In this document: positions 1 to 11,939 of the stretch, piece after piece
Position numbering within the stretch: the first letter of the stretch is position 1
Layout: each line of letters begins with the position of its first letter
Assembly: GCA_024760905.1 (NCBI GenBank)
Contig: CM045735.1
Location: 24,758,249-24,822,248, forward strand
Length of the DNA: 64,000 nt
Reading direction: 5' to 3'
Origin: Plotosus lineatus
Lineage: Eukaryota; Chordata; Actinopteri; Siluriformes; Plotosidae
Notes under the pieces: model-generated
What the model saw: the letters and a program-made list of their open reading frames with translations, nothing else
Database searches by the model: none
What the model was told of the DNA's origin: nothing
Program-made: the position numbers and the translations under genes

Positions 1-857
1 TGGTGAGGTGTGCTGTTGGTGTGACAGAAGAGTTCAAGGTGGAGGTGGGACTACATCAAGTATCAGCTCTGAGCCCCTTCTTGTTTGTTATGGTGATGGA
101 CAGGCTGCACAAGATTCCCCATGGACTATGATGTTTGCAGATGACATTGTGATCTGTAGTGAGAGCAGAGAACAAGTGGATGAAAATCTAGAGAGGTGGA
201 GGTATGCCTTGGAAAGGAGAGGAATGAAGGTTAGCCTCAGTAAGTCAGAATACATGTATGTGAATGAGAAGGACACAAGAGGAACGGTGAGGTTTCAGGG
301 AGCAGAGATAAGGAAGGTGGAGGATTTTAAGTACTTAGGGTTGGAGAAAAGTGTCCGGTGTGATGTGTGATAGAAGACTATCAGCAAGAATGAAGGGGAA
401 AGGGTATAAGACGGTGATGAGGCCAGCGATGTTGTCTGGATTAGAAACAGCGGCACTGAGGAAAACAGGAGGCAGAGGTGGAGGTAGCGTAGTGGAAAAT
501 GTTGAGGTTCTCTCTGGGAGTAACGAGGATGGATGGGATCAGAAATGAGTACATCAGAGGGACAGCCCATGTAAGATGTTTTGGAGACGAAGTCAGAGAG
601 GCTCGATTGAGATGGTTTGGACATGGACAGAGAAGGGATAGTGAATACAGTATATTGGTAGTAGGATGCTGAGGTTGGAACTACCAGGCAGAAGGCCTTG
701 GAGAGAGACCAAAGAAGAGATTTATGGATGTGGTGAAGGAAGACATGAAGGTCGTTGGCATAAGAGAAGAAGACACAGAGGACAGGGTGAGATGGAGGCA
801 GATGATTTGCTGTGGCGACCCCTGAAGGGAGTAGCCAAAAGGAAAAGAAGAAGAAAG
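1..857 (+). mobile_element. RTE (BovB-like) LINE, 3' end, copy A (truncated by window edge)
   Basis: The 3' third of a reverse transcriptase plus 3' end of the RTE family seen repeatedly in this window. Frame-broken translation shows the RT active-site motif MMFADDIVICSE (about 127-162), then RRGMKVSLSKSEYM and VEDFKYLG. About 25 codons present in other copies are missing near 345 (the STIQSNGECGKEVKK stretch), followed by SGVMCDRRLSARMKGK in another frame. The end carries the family's terminal 'ctgtggcgacccctgaaggga' region (about 808-828) and an AAG-rich tail. In life the protein would nick target DNA and reverse transcribe the element's RNA in the nucleus. This copy has several frameshifts and is dead. 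RTE assignment rests on the BovB-like EN-RT layout seen in the longer copies. Confidence 0.85.
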
Positions 858-1697
858 GCAGATGTTGGCAGACTTGAAAAGTGACAGTATCTGTATCAAA
901 GTACTCTTTGACTATGTTTTAGAACCGTTCCCGTCTAATCCTCTTGTGTGTATGTTTACAATTCCTTCAGCAAAATGTTGAATGCTTTATACCAAAGTAT
1001 TAAAATGGGATTTGAAGTGACACACTGCTGAAGGAAAACGAGCAGTGTGAGGGCAGGGAGGTGACACAGAAGATTGCTATTGTTTGACACATTTAATGCT
1101 GGCTGGGTTTCCTAACCAGGTTCTCTCTATTAATTATGTACAGTGAACTATTTGTGAAAATTACACATTTAAATTTAAGTAATGTAATTTAATTAGAAAA
1201 TTAGGTATTATTCTTCTGGTACTGAACTCTTATATACACTATCTGTTATGGAACAACATGTCCTATTCATTAAGCCGAGTTACACACCTGGCGCTCCATG
1301 GCATTTTACTGTTCTTGTACTTTCCATAGAGTGCAACCTTACAATGCCAAGATAGAAGCGATGGGGTTGCAGCTCCACACATCGCCCCCATACCAGGATA
1401 TGATCCAACATATCCACTGTCTACACATGAAAATTGAAGCATAATTATACCATCCTACATTAACCTCTGAATCATCTGTCTGATTGACAGCGAGAGAGAG
1501 ACAGTTAAACTCTGCAGGGCATGGGGGTGCAGTAATACTGGTCTCATCAGTATTTTATCATGATATGTGTCACTATATACTTGCTACCACACATGCTCAT
1601 CTTATCAAATACAATCATATTAGTTTTTAAAAAGACATTCTAAATGAGTCAAAAAAAAAAACAAAAAACTAGCAGAAATGCTCTTTTAGACTATATA
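858..1697. other. Unassigned AT-rich sequence
   Basis: No coding frame, tRNA-like box, terminal repeat or poly(A)-tailed structure recognised here. A short purine run of 'gagagaga' near 1491 and poly(A) at 1652-1668 are the only low-complexity tracts. Confidence 0.5.
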
Positions 1698-1986
1698 CAG
1701 TAGACCCTCATTATTCGCGGGGGTTTGGTGCTGGCCCCTTCCGCGAATGAAGATAATCCACGAGTTCTGTACCCGGAAGTAAAACCCCATGTATCATATT
1801 ACATGCACGAATGATCAACCGTAAAACACTATGTATCTATTACATGCACTAAAATATGCTTCTTAAATACATTCTACAGATCTTACTCATTAATATAGTA
1901 TTAATGTAGTAAAATGTAGTAATGATTAAGAAAAATTTACTTTTTTACTGTGATATTTATTGATAATAAAATATAACCATTATACA

Positions 1987-1988
<2 letters not shown>
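1698..1988 (+). mobile_element. Pogo-like element, one terminal fragment (P1)
   Basis: Begins after a TA with 'cagtagaccctcattattcg', a pogo/Tigger-style terminal repeat. The following sequence (about 1730-1985) matches, in reverse complement, the right end of the larger element at 17199-22109, including the paired 'cccggaagtaaaacccc' and 'gtagtaatgattaag' stretches. The other terminus is absent; the copy runs into an (AC)n microsatellite. It appears non-coding. Confidence 0.6.
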
Positions 1989-2038
<50 letters not shown>

Positions 2039-2064
2039 TTATATTTATATATATATATATATAA
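1989..2064. repeat. (AC)n then (AT)n microsatellite
   Basis: About 45 bp of AC dinucleotides (1990-2036) followed by a short AT-rich tract (2041-2064) immediately before the Tc1 left end. Confidence 0.95.
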
Positions 2065-2188
2065 AATATACTGATCCGTCTCAAAAAATTAGCATATTGT
2101 GATAAAGTTCATTATTTTCCGTAATGTACTGATAAAAATTAAACTTTCATATGTTTTAGATTCATTGCACACCAACTGAAATATTTCA

Positions 2189-3037
2189 AATATTTTGAAA
2201 TTTCTTCAAAAGGTGTCTTGGGGTTTCTAAACATACATCTAGTAACATTATCCTTGGTGATACGGGGAGGAGTTATATGTGTGTTAGATATTACAGTCGT
2301 TGTATTAGTTACTGGTGTAGACTTATTCATATGGATAGTTCGCGTTACCCAAGGGCTTGTTACGAAATGTTGAAGCGTTTTGATGAGTAAAATAAAATTT
2401 GTTGGGTTTCTCGTATTCGGGTATTAGTGTTTGAAACTGGGTTTGCACATGTATGGATTGATCAAGATTGTGGTAGGACAAACTTATTTATGAAAGTATT
2501 TTCACAAAGATGTAAGGATATTCAACTTCAAAATTGGCACTCGGAAATTTTTTAATCATCTTTTCGAAAATATTATAGTGGTTTCAAATCCAATTTAGTT
2601 GTTGAGAAGTATGTAGTGGAATTGTTTTCAGAAAAGGATTTACTAAGATTATATTGTAAATTCCGTTGTGCTTCACACAAGTTGAAAATTCAGTTATCTC
2701 GATTTAAATGTAATGAAAATCCCAATGTGCTGTGCACAAAGTGTACTTTAGACTGTAAGGAAGATGAGTATAATTTTTTTTACTTGTTTGTCCTTATTTT
2801 AAGGCCAGCAGACAGCAGTTTTTACCAGAATATTATGATAATGAACCTTCCATTTCGAAAATTAATCAGTTATTGTCATCGACAAATGTAAAACTTATCA
2901 GATCTGTATCATTATACTTGAAAAGAAATCAGCCAATATGATATGAAAACTTGTATTAAAAGTGCACTGTATGTATTTTGTGTATTAGCAGTATGGGTCA
3001 CGAGGCCCCAAATGCAAATAAACTTGACACTTGAAAC
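2189..3037 (+). mobile_element. 3' end of a non-LTR retrotransposon nested in the Tc1 left repeat
   Basis: Flanked by the direct repeat 'gaaatatttca' (2178-2188 and 3038-3048), a target-site duplication. Broken frames show a LINE C-terminus: a SYPRACYEMLKRFDE-like start near 2340, QNWHSEIF near 2531-2555, then KFRCASHKLKIQLSRFKC and a cysteine pair C-x2-C-...-EDEYNFF (about 2650-2790). This resembles the post-RT region of jockey/CR1-superfamily LINEs, with the usual histidine of the C-C-H-C cluster replaced in an EDEYNF context. The 3' end 'aaacttgacacttgaaac' (3020-3037) abuts the duplication. It was inserted after the Tc1 element was in place. Clade not assigned firmly. Confidence 0.7.
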
Positions 3038-3190
3038 GAAATATTTCAGGTCTTTTATTGTTTTAATATTGATGATTTTGGCATATAGCTCATGAAAACA
3101 CAAAATCCCTATCTCAAAAAATTAGCATATCATGAAAAGGTACTCGAAACGAGCTATTAACCTAATCATCTGAATCAACCAATTAACTCT

Positions 3191-4134
3191 AAACACCTGC
3201 AAAAGATTCTGACTGCTGTCCAGAAGGCCATCATTGACACCCTCAAGCAAGAGGGTAAGACACAGAAAGAAATCTCTGAGCGAATAGGCTGTTCCCAGAG
3301 TACTGTATCAAGGCACCTCAGTGGACGTCTGTGGGAAGGAAAAAGTGAAAGAAGGGCCGATTCCAGACCTTGGGGGACCTGTGGAAACAGTGGACTGAGT
3401 CTGGAGTAGAAACATCCAGAGCCACCTTGCACAAGTGTGTGCAGGAAATGGGCTACAGGTGCCACATTCCCCAGGTCAAGCCACTTTTGAACCAGAAACA
3501 GCGGCAGAAGCGCCTGACCTGGCCTACAGAGAAGCAGCACTGGACTGTTGCTCAGTGGTCCAAAGTACTTTTTTCGGATAAACGCAAATTTTGCAGGTCA
3601 TTTGGAAATCAAGGTGCCAGAGTCTGGAGGAAGACCGGGGAGAAGGAAATGCCAAAATGCCTGAAGTCCAGTGTCAAGTACCCACAGTCAGTGATGGTCT
3701 GGGGTGCCATGTCAGCTGCTGGTGTTAGTCCACTGTGTTTTATTAAGGGCAGGGTCAATGCAGCTAGCTGTCAGGAGATTTTGGAGCACTTCATGTTTCC
3801 ATCTGCTGAAAAGCTTGATGGAGATGAACATTTCATTTTTCAGCACGACCTGGCACCTGCTCACAGTGCCAAAACCACTGCTAAATGGTTTACTGACATT
3901 ACTGTGCTCAATTGGCCTGCCAACTCTCCTGACCTGAACCCCATAGAGAATCTGTGGGATATTGTGAAGAGAAAGTTGAGAGACACCAGACCCAACACTG
4001 TGGATGAGCTTAAGGCCACTATCGAAGCATCCTGGGCCGCCAGAACACCTCAGCAGTGCCACAGGCTGATTGCCTCCATGCCACGCCGTATTGAAACAGC
4101 CATTTCTGCAAAAGGATTCCCGACCAAGTATTGA
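3191..4134 (+). pseudogene. Tc1-like transposase pseudogene
   Basis: Encodes a cut-and-paste DDE transposase that would bind the element's terminal repeats and move it into TA sites. The N-terminal helix-turn-helix is readable from 3191 (LTAVQKAIIDTLKQEGKTQK, then ERIGCSQSTVSRHL). Around 3320-3370 part of the second DNA-binding subdomain is lost and the frame shifts, so the catalytic part continues in another frame to a TGA at 4132-4134. Catalytic landmarks: SDKRKF (first D), FQHDLAPAHSAK (second D, where DNAPAH is more usual) and SPDLNPIENLW (third acid, DD34E spacing). The C-terminus ends ISAKGFPTKY as expected. There is no ATG at the start of the long catalytic frame, consistent with a broken gene. 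Confidence 0.85.
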
Positions 4135-4383
4135 GTGCATAACTGAATATAATTATTTGAAGGTTGACTTTTTTGTATTAAAAACACTTTTTTTTATTGG
4201 TCAGATGAAATATGCTAATTTTTTTAGATAGGGATTTTTGGTTTTTCTTTACTTTTTTGCCAAAATTATCAATATTAAAACAATAAAAGGCTTGAAATAC
4301 TTCAGTTGTGTGTAATGAATCTAAAATATATGAAAGTTTAATGTTTATCAGTACATTACAGAAAATAATGAACATACTGGTAC

Positions 4384-4407
4384 ATATATATATATATATA
4401 TATATAC
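4384..4407. repeat. (AT)n microsatellite
   Basis: Short AT tract between the Tc1 right end and the 5' end of the next LINE. Confidence 0.9.
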
Positions 4408-4429
4408 ATATGTGTCAAATGGGTGTTGT

Positions 4430-7400
4430 GATGCACAAAGTGTGGGAGTTGTGGTCGTAGTAGTAGTGCTTGTCACCTCTCGCTTTCAACTAACACCGCT
4501 GGCTAGCAGCTTGCCTGTGAAAAGGGGAACCGAGTGAGTAATTCCCCCCCTGTCAGTACATAACCTCTCCACCATCAAGCCCCATGTAGTGCCTCCTCGC
4601 GGCGACACATGGTAACTGAGTACCTTGTGGACTCAGGCTGAACTACAGGGGACTCGGAGGAGGGTTGGCCCCCAGACATGCAGCATGCAGGCCCACCGGC
4701 GTGTGGACACGCCCTGATGCCCATGATCCAAACCCCCATCTATGGGTTAAATAGTCCCACTGCCTTGTGGATTTCCTTGGTTGGGAGAAGGCTAAGGAGT
4801 AAACCCGAAAGAAATCCGGAGTGGAGCCCCTAAGGCAGTTGGTCTGAGGATTCCCCTACCTTCTGGCAACTCCTGCAGCTGCGCTGGTACCAAATTGTAC
4901 TGGATCTTCCTTTCTTTTGGATGCTATCAGCAAGGCTGAGAGGGGGGACTTGACGTCTGGGCAGCCCAAGTTCTCCATAGTTCCGGCCCAGGCTCGTCGC
5001 GCACTGGAGAGGACACTCCAGCGTTGATGCAAGACTTCGGCTCAACACGGGAAGTAGCAGTTACCGGTTAAAAGCTCATTCCGATTGGCGTAGGATACGG
5101 GCGCCTGGGGCTACTTCCAACAGTGGGAGAGACCATCGTGTCTCACTGGACAGCTACCGCCCGCTCCAAGCTGGGCAGCCCCCAGCCAGTAAGGTGCTGT
5201 CTCGCCACAGCTCGCCAGTCTTGCTGGGTGCGTAGGGCTTAGGGACTGACCATCCCGACAAGCAAGCTGTAAATTCTGCACCAGGCAGACAAAAACGGAT
5301 AGATACGAAGACTCCAGATCTTCGAATAGCAAGCTGGAACGTACGGACTATGTGTCCTGGACTGACAAGTGATCTTCAGCAAATTGACGATGCCCGCAAG
5401 TCATCGACCATGAACTGACACGTCTGAATATCGACATTGCTTGTCTACAGGAAACACGCCTGGCTGACAGTGGTACTATTAAAGAGGCCAACTACACCTT
5501 CTACTGGCAGGGCCTGCCACAAGACGACCCGAGACTGCATGGTGTAGGGTTTGCTGTGAAGAACTCGCTGACTACGGCGATTGAACCTCCTACCAGTGGA
5601 TCAGAGAGAATCCTCGCTTTACGCCTCTCTACAACTGCAGGTATTGTAAATCTCCTCAGCATCTATGCACCAACAGTCAGTTCCATCCCAGAGGCCAAGA
5701 ACCAGTTTCATGAGGCTCTGTATGATACAATTTCCAGGATTCCCAGCACTGAAGGACTTTACCTACGAGGAGACTTCAATGCTAGAGTGGGCGCCGACTG
5801 TGACACCTGGCCTTCCTGCCTTGGTCACCACGGTCTCGGCAGGATGAATGAGAATGGACAGAGGTTGTTGGAACTGTGCTGCCATCATTGCCTGTGTGTA
5901 ACAAATACATACTTCAAGTGCAAAGATTGCCACAAAGTTTCCTGGAGACACCCCAGATCTTGCCACTGGCACCAGCTAGACCTTATCCTCACCAGGCGCA
6001 CGGATCTGAGCAGTGTTCTCCACACTAGAAGTTTCCATAGCGCAGACTGCGACATAGACCACACCCTTGTTGGAAGCAGGATAAGACTGACAATAAAGAG
6101 GATCCATCACTCCAAAACTAAAGGCCTCCCATGCATCAACACCTGCTCCTCAAGGGATCCCCAGCGAATCCAACTGTTTCATGACACAGTCAAGGAGAAG
6201 TTGGCTTTGCAGACTCCTGGCAAAGACATCAACAGCAAGTGGAGCTTCCTAAGAGATACTATCTACACAACAGCCCTCACCGCATTTGGGAAAAAGGAGC
6301 GTCGGAGTGGAGACTGGTACGAGGCTCACTGGGAGGAAATGCAGCCTGTGACAGAAGCCAAGAGGGAAGCCTTCCTAGCATACAAGCAAAACCCCAGCAC
6401 CAGTACTCGGGACACCCTCAAAGCTGCACGAAACAAGGCCCAGCAGACAGCCCGCCGCTGTCCAAACGACTTCTGGCTGAACCTCTGCAGCAAGATCCAG
6501 ATGGCAGCTGACACTGGCAACGCAATGGCCATGTACAATGGCATCAAGACAGCTACTGGCCCAACCACAAGTAAGACAGCACCCCTCAAGACCAAGACCG
6601 GGGAGGTGATCACGGACCAAGGCAAGCAGCTTGAATGCTGGGTGGAACATTACCTGGAGCTGTACGCAACCAAGAATGTGGTGACCGATGCAGCATTAAA
6701 TGCCCTGCCAAACTTACCTGTCATGGAGGATCTGGCTTACCTGCCTTCAGTGGACGAACTGGGCAAAGCCATTGATTGTCTGGCCTGTGGAAAAGCCCCT
6801 GGAAAGGATGGCATCCCCCCTGAAGACTTGAAGAGTGGCAAGCCAGCACTCCTGCAGCACCTCCATGAGCTGCTGTGCTTATGCTGGAAGGAAGGGTTCA
6901 TCCCCCAGGATATGCGCGATGCAAACATTGTAACCCTCTCCAAAAACAAGGGTGACCGCAGTGACTGGAACAGCTACTGTGGCATCTCCCTCCTTAGCAT
7001 CATAGGGAAAGTCTTTGCTTGTGTTGTCCTTACTCGCCTTCAGATTCTTGCTTCCTGGGTGTACGCAGAATCGCAGTGTGGTTTCAGGGCAGGCCGATCC
7101 ACAGTCGATATGATCTTCTCACTTCGTCAACTGCAAGAGAAGTGTCGGGAGCAGCAGAAGCCCCTGTACATTGCTTTCATAGACCTGACTAAAGCATTCG
7201 ACCTGGTCAGCAGAAGCGGACTCTTCAGCCTCCTGCAGAAGATTGGATGTCCTCAAAGGTTACTCCAAATCGTGACCTCCTTTCATGAGGACATGCACAG
7301 CACAGTCTGCTTCAATGGTGGGACTTCTGCAGCTTCTCCAGTGAGCAGTGGTGTGAAGCAAGGCTGTGTCCTAGCTCCGACACTCTTTGGGATATTCTTC

Positions 7401-8501
7401 TCGATGCTTCTTCAGTATGCCTTCTCTGACAGTGAGGACACTAGGTCAGATGGAAAATTGTTTAACATAGCTTGACTGCGCGCTAAGACGAAGGTGAGGC
7501 AGGTCCTCATCCGCGAGATGCTGTTCGCGGATGACGCTGCACTGACGTCCCACACTGAGGCTGGTCTTCAAGAGCTAGTCAATCGCCTGTCCCATGCCTG
7601 TAATGAATTCGGACTGACCATCAGCCTGAAGAAGACAAACATCCTGGCCCAAGGCACAAACACAGTCTCAAACATCAACATAAATAACACGCAGCTTGAG
7701 GTCGTGGACTCCTTCACCTACCTGGGATCCACTATCACCAACACTCTCTCACTTGACATTGAGATCTCATGCAGAATCGGGAAAGCCACCGCAGTGATGT
7801 CCAAACTGAACAAGCGTGTATGGAGTAATACCCAGCTAACGGAGAACACCAAGCTACGTGTCTACCAGGCCTGTGTACTCAGCACACTCCTTTATGGCAG
7901 TGAGGCGTGGTCCACGTACGCTGGTCAGGAAAAGCGGCTCAACAGCTTCCACCTCCGCTGTCTCAGGCGTCTACTCCATATAAAATGGCAAGACAGAGTA
8001 ACCAACACCGAGGTACTACAGCGTGCTGGCATGCCAAGTCTGCTCTCACTGCTGAGCGAGAGACGACTTAGGTGGTTGGGTCACGTATGGCGAATGGACG
8101 AGGGGCGCATCCCTAAAGACATGTTGTATGGAGAGCTGAGTGAAGGCTCCCGACACACAGGAAGACCACAGCTTCGGTACAAGGACGTGTGTAAGCAGGA
8201 CATGAAATTATCTGGCATCGACATCAACACCTGGGAAGGCACTGCTGAAACACGGCAGCTCTGGAAGACCACTGTCGACGAGGGGATCAACAAAGCTGAA
8301 ACTAACAGAATAAACAAGCGAGCTGAGAAAAGAGCAAAGAGGAAAGAAAGGGCAGCCCCCATGGCTCCTCAAAGCCCTTTTGTATGCAATAATTGTTTAA
8401 GAAACTGTCACTCTAGGGTGAGCCTTTCCAGTCACTACCGCAAATGCCTACCATAGCGCTACACCATCGTCTCTCGAGACGTACGGCTGCTACCGCCGCC
8501 G

Positions 8502-8503
<2 letters not shown>
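4430..8503 (+). mobile_element. Nearly full-length APE-type LINE with zinc-finger tail
   Basis: A roughly 0.9-kb GC-richer 5' leader (4430-5319) precedes one long endonuclease-RT frame (5320-8456); a short 3' tail with 'ccatcgtctctcgagacg' (8464-8481) runs into (AT)n at 8504. The leader holds several short C- and G-rich stretches and no convincing ORF. No target-site duplication is visible because both flanks are AT repeats. The 5' boundary is uncertain. The combination of APE endonuclease, RTE-like RT and a terminal zinc finger suggests an RTE-related clade, but I do not assign it. It is one frameshift and one stop codon from an open reading frame. Confidence 0.85.
5320..8456 (+). pseudogene. 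LINE endonuclease/reverse transcriptase, two lesions
   Basis: Would nick target DNA and prime reverse transcription of the element RNA. Endonuclease: ASWNVRTM (from 5329), then a one-base frameshift near 5398, LQETRLADSG (5445-5475), LRGDFNARVG (5760-5790) and a D/H motif around DCDIDHTLVG (6050-6075). RT: GKAPGKDGIPPEDLKSG, QCGFRAGRSTVDM, AFIDLTKAFDLVS (about 7171-7210), GVKQGCVLAPTLFG (7351-7392), MLFADDAAL (7518-7544). The C-terminus has a C-x2-C...H-x3-C finger (8386-8450). The frame from 5400 to 8456 is open except for a TGA at 7473-7475, directly before LRAKTKVR; an arginine codon CGA is the likely ancestor. About 1,040 codons, close to intact. Confidence 0.9.

Positions 8504-8566
<63 letters not shown>
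8504..8566. repeat. (AT)n microsatellite
   Basis: About 63 bp of pure AT where the 3' ends of two oppositely oriented LINEs converge. Confidence 0.95.
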
Positions 8567-8568
<2 letters not shown>

Positions 8569-11500
8569 TTCTTCTTCTTCTTCTTTTGCTTTCGGCTGCT
8601 CCATTCAGGGGTCGCCACAGCAAATCATCCGCCTCCATCTCACCCTGTCCTCTGCATCTTCTTTTCTGACTCCAACGACCTTCATGTCTTCCTTCACCAC
8701 ATCCATAAATCTCTTCTTTGGTCTTCCTCGAGGCCTTCTGCCTGGTAATTCCAACCTCAGCATCCGACTGCCAATATACTCACTATCCCTCCTCTGTCCA
8801 AACCATCTCAATCTAGCCTCTCTGACTTTGTGTCCAAAACATTTTACATGTGCTGTCCCTCTGAAACTCATTTCTGATCCTATCCATCCTCGTTACTCCC
8901 AGAGAGAACCTCAACATTTTCATCTCCACTACCTCCAGCTCTGCCTCCTGCCTTTTCCTCAGCACCACTGTTTCTAAGACATACAACATCGCTGGCCTCA
9001 CCACCGTCTTGTACACTTTTCCCTTCATTCTTGCTGACACTCTCCTATCGCACATCACACCGGACACTTTTCTCCAACCATTCCAGCCTGCATGCACACA
9101 CTTCTTCACCTCTTTTCCACATTCTCCATTGCTCTGGATTGTTGAGCCTAAGTACTTAAAATCCTCCACCTTCATTATCTCTGCTCCCTGTAACATCACC
9201 GTTCCTCCTGGGTCCTTCTCATTCACACACATGTATTCTGATTTTCTGAGGCTAATCGTCATTCCTCTCCTTTCCAGGGCATACCTCCACCTCTTGAGAT
9301 TTTCCTGCACTTGTTCTCTGCTCTCACTACAGATCACAATGTCATCTGCAAACATCATAGTCCATGGAGATTCTTGTCTCACCTCGTCTGTCAGCCTGTC
9401 CATCACCATAGCAAACAAGAAGGGGCTCAGAGCTGACCCTTGATGCAGTCCCACTTCCACCTTGAACTCTTCTGTCACACCGACAGCACACCTCACCACT
9501 GTCTTACATCTCTCATACATGTCCTGCACCACTCTAACATACTTCTCTGCCACTCCAGACTTCCTCATGCAATACCACAGTTCTTCTCTTGGCACCCTGT
9601 CATATGCTTTTTCCAGATCCACAAAGGCACAATGTAGCTCCCTCTGACCTTCTCTGAACTTCTCTATTAACATCCTCAAAGCAAACATTGCATCTGTGGT
9701 GCCCTTTTTTGGCATGAAACCAAACTGTTGGTCACAAATGCTGACCTCTGCCCTTAGTCTAGCTTCCACTATTCTTTCCCATAACTTCATCGTATGGCTC
9801 ATCAACTTTATCCCTCTGTAGTTGCCGCAACTCTGCACATCTCCCTTGTTCTTAAAAATGGGCACCAGCACACTTCTCCTCCACTCCTTCGGCATCTGCT
9901 CACTCTCTAGGACCTTGTTGAATGTTCTTGTCAGAAAATCTACTGCTACCTCTCCTAGACACTTCCATACCTCCACAGGTATGTCATCAGGACCAACTGC
10001 CTTTCCATTCTTCATCCTCTTCAATGCCTTTCTCACTTCACCGTTACTGATCTTTGCTACATCCTGCTCCTCAATGGTCACCTCTTCTACTCTTTTTTCG
10101 CTCTCATTTTCCTCATTCATCAGCTCTTCAAAGTACTCTTTCCATCTTCCCAGCACACTTCTGTCATCAGTCAATACATTTCCCTCTCTGTCCTTTATCA
10201 ATCTAACTTGCTGCACGTCCTTCCCATCTCTATTTCTCTGCTGTGCCAACCTGTATAAATCATTTTCTCCCTCTTTACTGTCCAACCTATCATTCAAGTC
10301 ATCATACGCCCTCTGTTTGGCCTTAGCCACTGCTACTTTCGCCTTACGCTGTGTCTCCCTGTACTCCTGTTTACTCTCTTCGGTCCTCTCTATGTCCCAC
10401 TTTTTCTCAGCTAACCTCTTCCTTTGTACACACTCCTGCACTTCCTCATTCCACCACCAAGTCTCCTTATCTACTTTCCTTCCAGAGGACACACCAAGTA
10501 CTCTCCTACCTGTGTCAATGATCACATTTGCTGTGGTTGTCCAGTCATTTGGAAACACTTCCTGGCCACCCAAAGCCTGTTTCAACTCCTCCTTGAAGAC
10601 AACATGACACTCTTCCTTTTTCAACTTCCACCACTTTGTCTTCTGCTCGGCCTTTGCCTTCTTCACCTTCCTCACCATCAGCGTCATCCTGCATACCACC
10701 ATCCTATGCTGTTTGGCAACACTCTCACCCACTACTACTTTGCAGTCACTGACTTCCTTCAAATTACATCGCCTACACAAGATGTAGTCTACCTGTGTGC
10801 TCTTCCCTCCGCTTTTATAAGTCACCCTCTGCTCCTGTTTCTTCTGGAAGAAAGTATTCACCACAGCCATTTCCATCCTTTTTGCAAAATCTATCAACAT
10901 CTGTCCTTCTGCATTCCTGATCTGGATACCAAACCTGCCCATCACTTCCTCGTCCCCTCTGTTGCCTGCACCAACATGTCCATTGAAGTCTGCACCAATG
11001 ACCACTCTTTTACCTCTGGAGGTACTCTGCATCACTTCATCTAAGTCATTCCAGAATCTTTCCTTCTCTTCTAGCTCACATCCTGCCTGTGGGGCATAAG
11101 CACTAACAACATTGAGCATTACACCTTCAATTTCTAACTTGAGACTCATCACTCTGTCTGACACTCTTTTCACTTTTAGAACATTCCTGACAAACCCCTC
11201 CTTCAAGATGACTCCTACTCCATTTCTCTTCCCATCCACACCATGATAAAACAGCTTAAACCCTGCTCCTAAGCTTTTAGCTTTGCTACCTTTCCACCTG
11301 GTCTCCTGAACACACAGTATGTCCACCTTCCTCCTCTGCATCATGTCAGCTAGCTCTCTGTTTTCTTTGCATAGTTCCAACATTCAAAGGCCCTACTCTC
11401 AGTCCTAGACTCATGCCTTTCCTCTTCTCTCTCTGCCTACGGACACGCCTCCCACCTCTCCTTCTTCGCCATCTTCGACCAACAGTAGTCCAATTTCCAT

Positions 11501-11716
11501 CAGCACCCTGTTGATTGACAGCACTGATGGCGGTCGTTGTTAACCCGGGCCTCGACCGATCCGGTATGGGGGTAATACTTCTGATTTGCATCATAAAAGT
11601 TTGGCATTGGTTTTACGTCGGATGCCCTTCCTGACACAACCCTCTGCATTTCTCCGGGCTGGGGACCGGCATGAGGGGGAGAGACACTGGTTAGTGCCCC
11701 CCCACCTCATGGCTGC
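8567..11716 (-). mobile_element. Full-length RTE (BovB-like) LINE, copy B
   Basis: Complete from the 5' end (minus strand reads 'gcagccatgaggtgg' at 11716 downward) to the 3' end with a (GAA)n tail at 8567-8586; about 3.15 kb. The 5' UTR contains the 'ggaagggcatccgacgtaaa' block (11611-11630) that is also found in a SINE in this window. The same 5' terminus is seen in copies C, D and G, which fixes the start of the family. Both flanks are (AT)n, so no duplication can be measured. Coding region is almost intact. Confidence 0.92.
8605..11594 (-). pseudogene. RTE endonuclease/reverse transcriptase, best-preserved copy
   Basis: N-terminal basic region GRRWRRRRGGRRVRRQREKR (about 11430-11490) precedes the APE endonuclease: LRVGPLNVGTM, VQETRWKG, VVIGADFNGHVGAGNRGDEE, with later endonuclease residues around [15 protein letters not shown] motifs: [82 protein letters not shown]. 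The C-terminus is rich in arginine ([12 protein letters not shown]). The body is open for 856 codons (8813-11383). One frameshift near 11360-11380 separates the N-terminus and another near 8860-8875 separates the last 88 residues. Ancestral length is roughly 1,000 residues. Vertebrate databases often label such ORFs 'craniofacial development protein 2-like'; that is BovB-type LINE protein, not a host gene. Confidence 0.9.

Positions 11717-11939
<223 letters not shown>

Larger units (their letters stand above)
2075..4372 (+). mobile_element. Tc1-like transposon with IR/DR ends, interrupted by a LINE fragment
   Basis: Left end (2075-2188, resuming at 3049) and right end (4210-4372) are inverted copies: 'gtactgataaacattaaact' read on the minus strand near 4330 matches the plus strand at 2127-2146 with one change. 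Each end also holds an inner direct repeat, 'atctcaaaaaattagcatat', at about 3111-3130 and inverted at 4210-4232, giving the IR/DR arrangement of many vertebrate Tc1 elements. The outermost ~30 bp of the right repeat are gone. A transposase pseudogene fills the middle. An 849-bp LINE piece sits inside the left repeat between 11-bp duplications. Without that insert the element is about 1.4 kb. Not mobile. Confidence 0.88.

Noticed and set aside
9822..10607. Long Ser/Leu-rich frames on the opposite strand of RTE copies (also 33766-34278, 34426-35172, 39555-40217, 40847-41614)
   Set aside because: Antisense shadows of the RT; they recur at the same place in every RTE copy and carry no domain.
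8813..11383. 856-codon frame resembling 'craniofacial development protein 2'
   Set aside because: That database name is used for BovB/RTE LINE proteins. The frame has APE endonuclease and RT motifs, lies inside a LINE with defined ends, and is repeated in the window.
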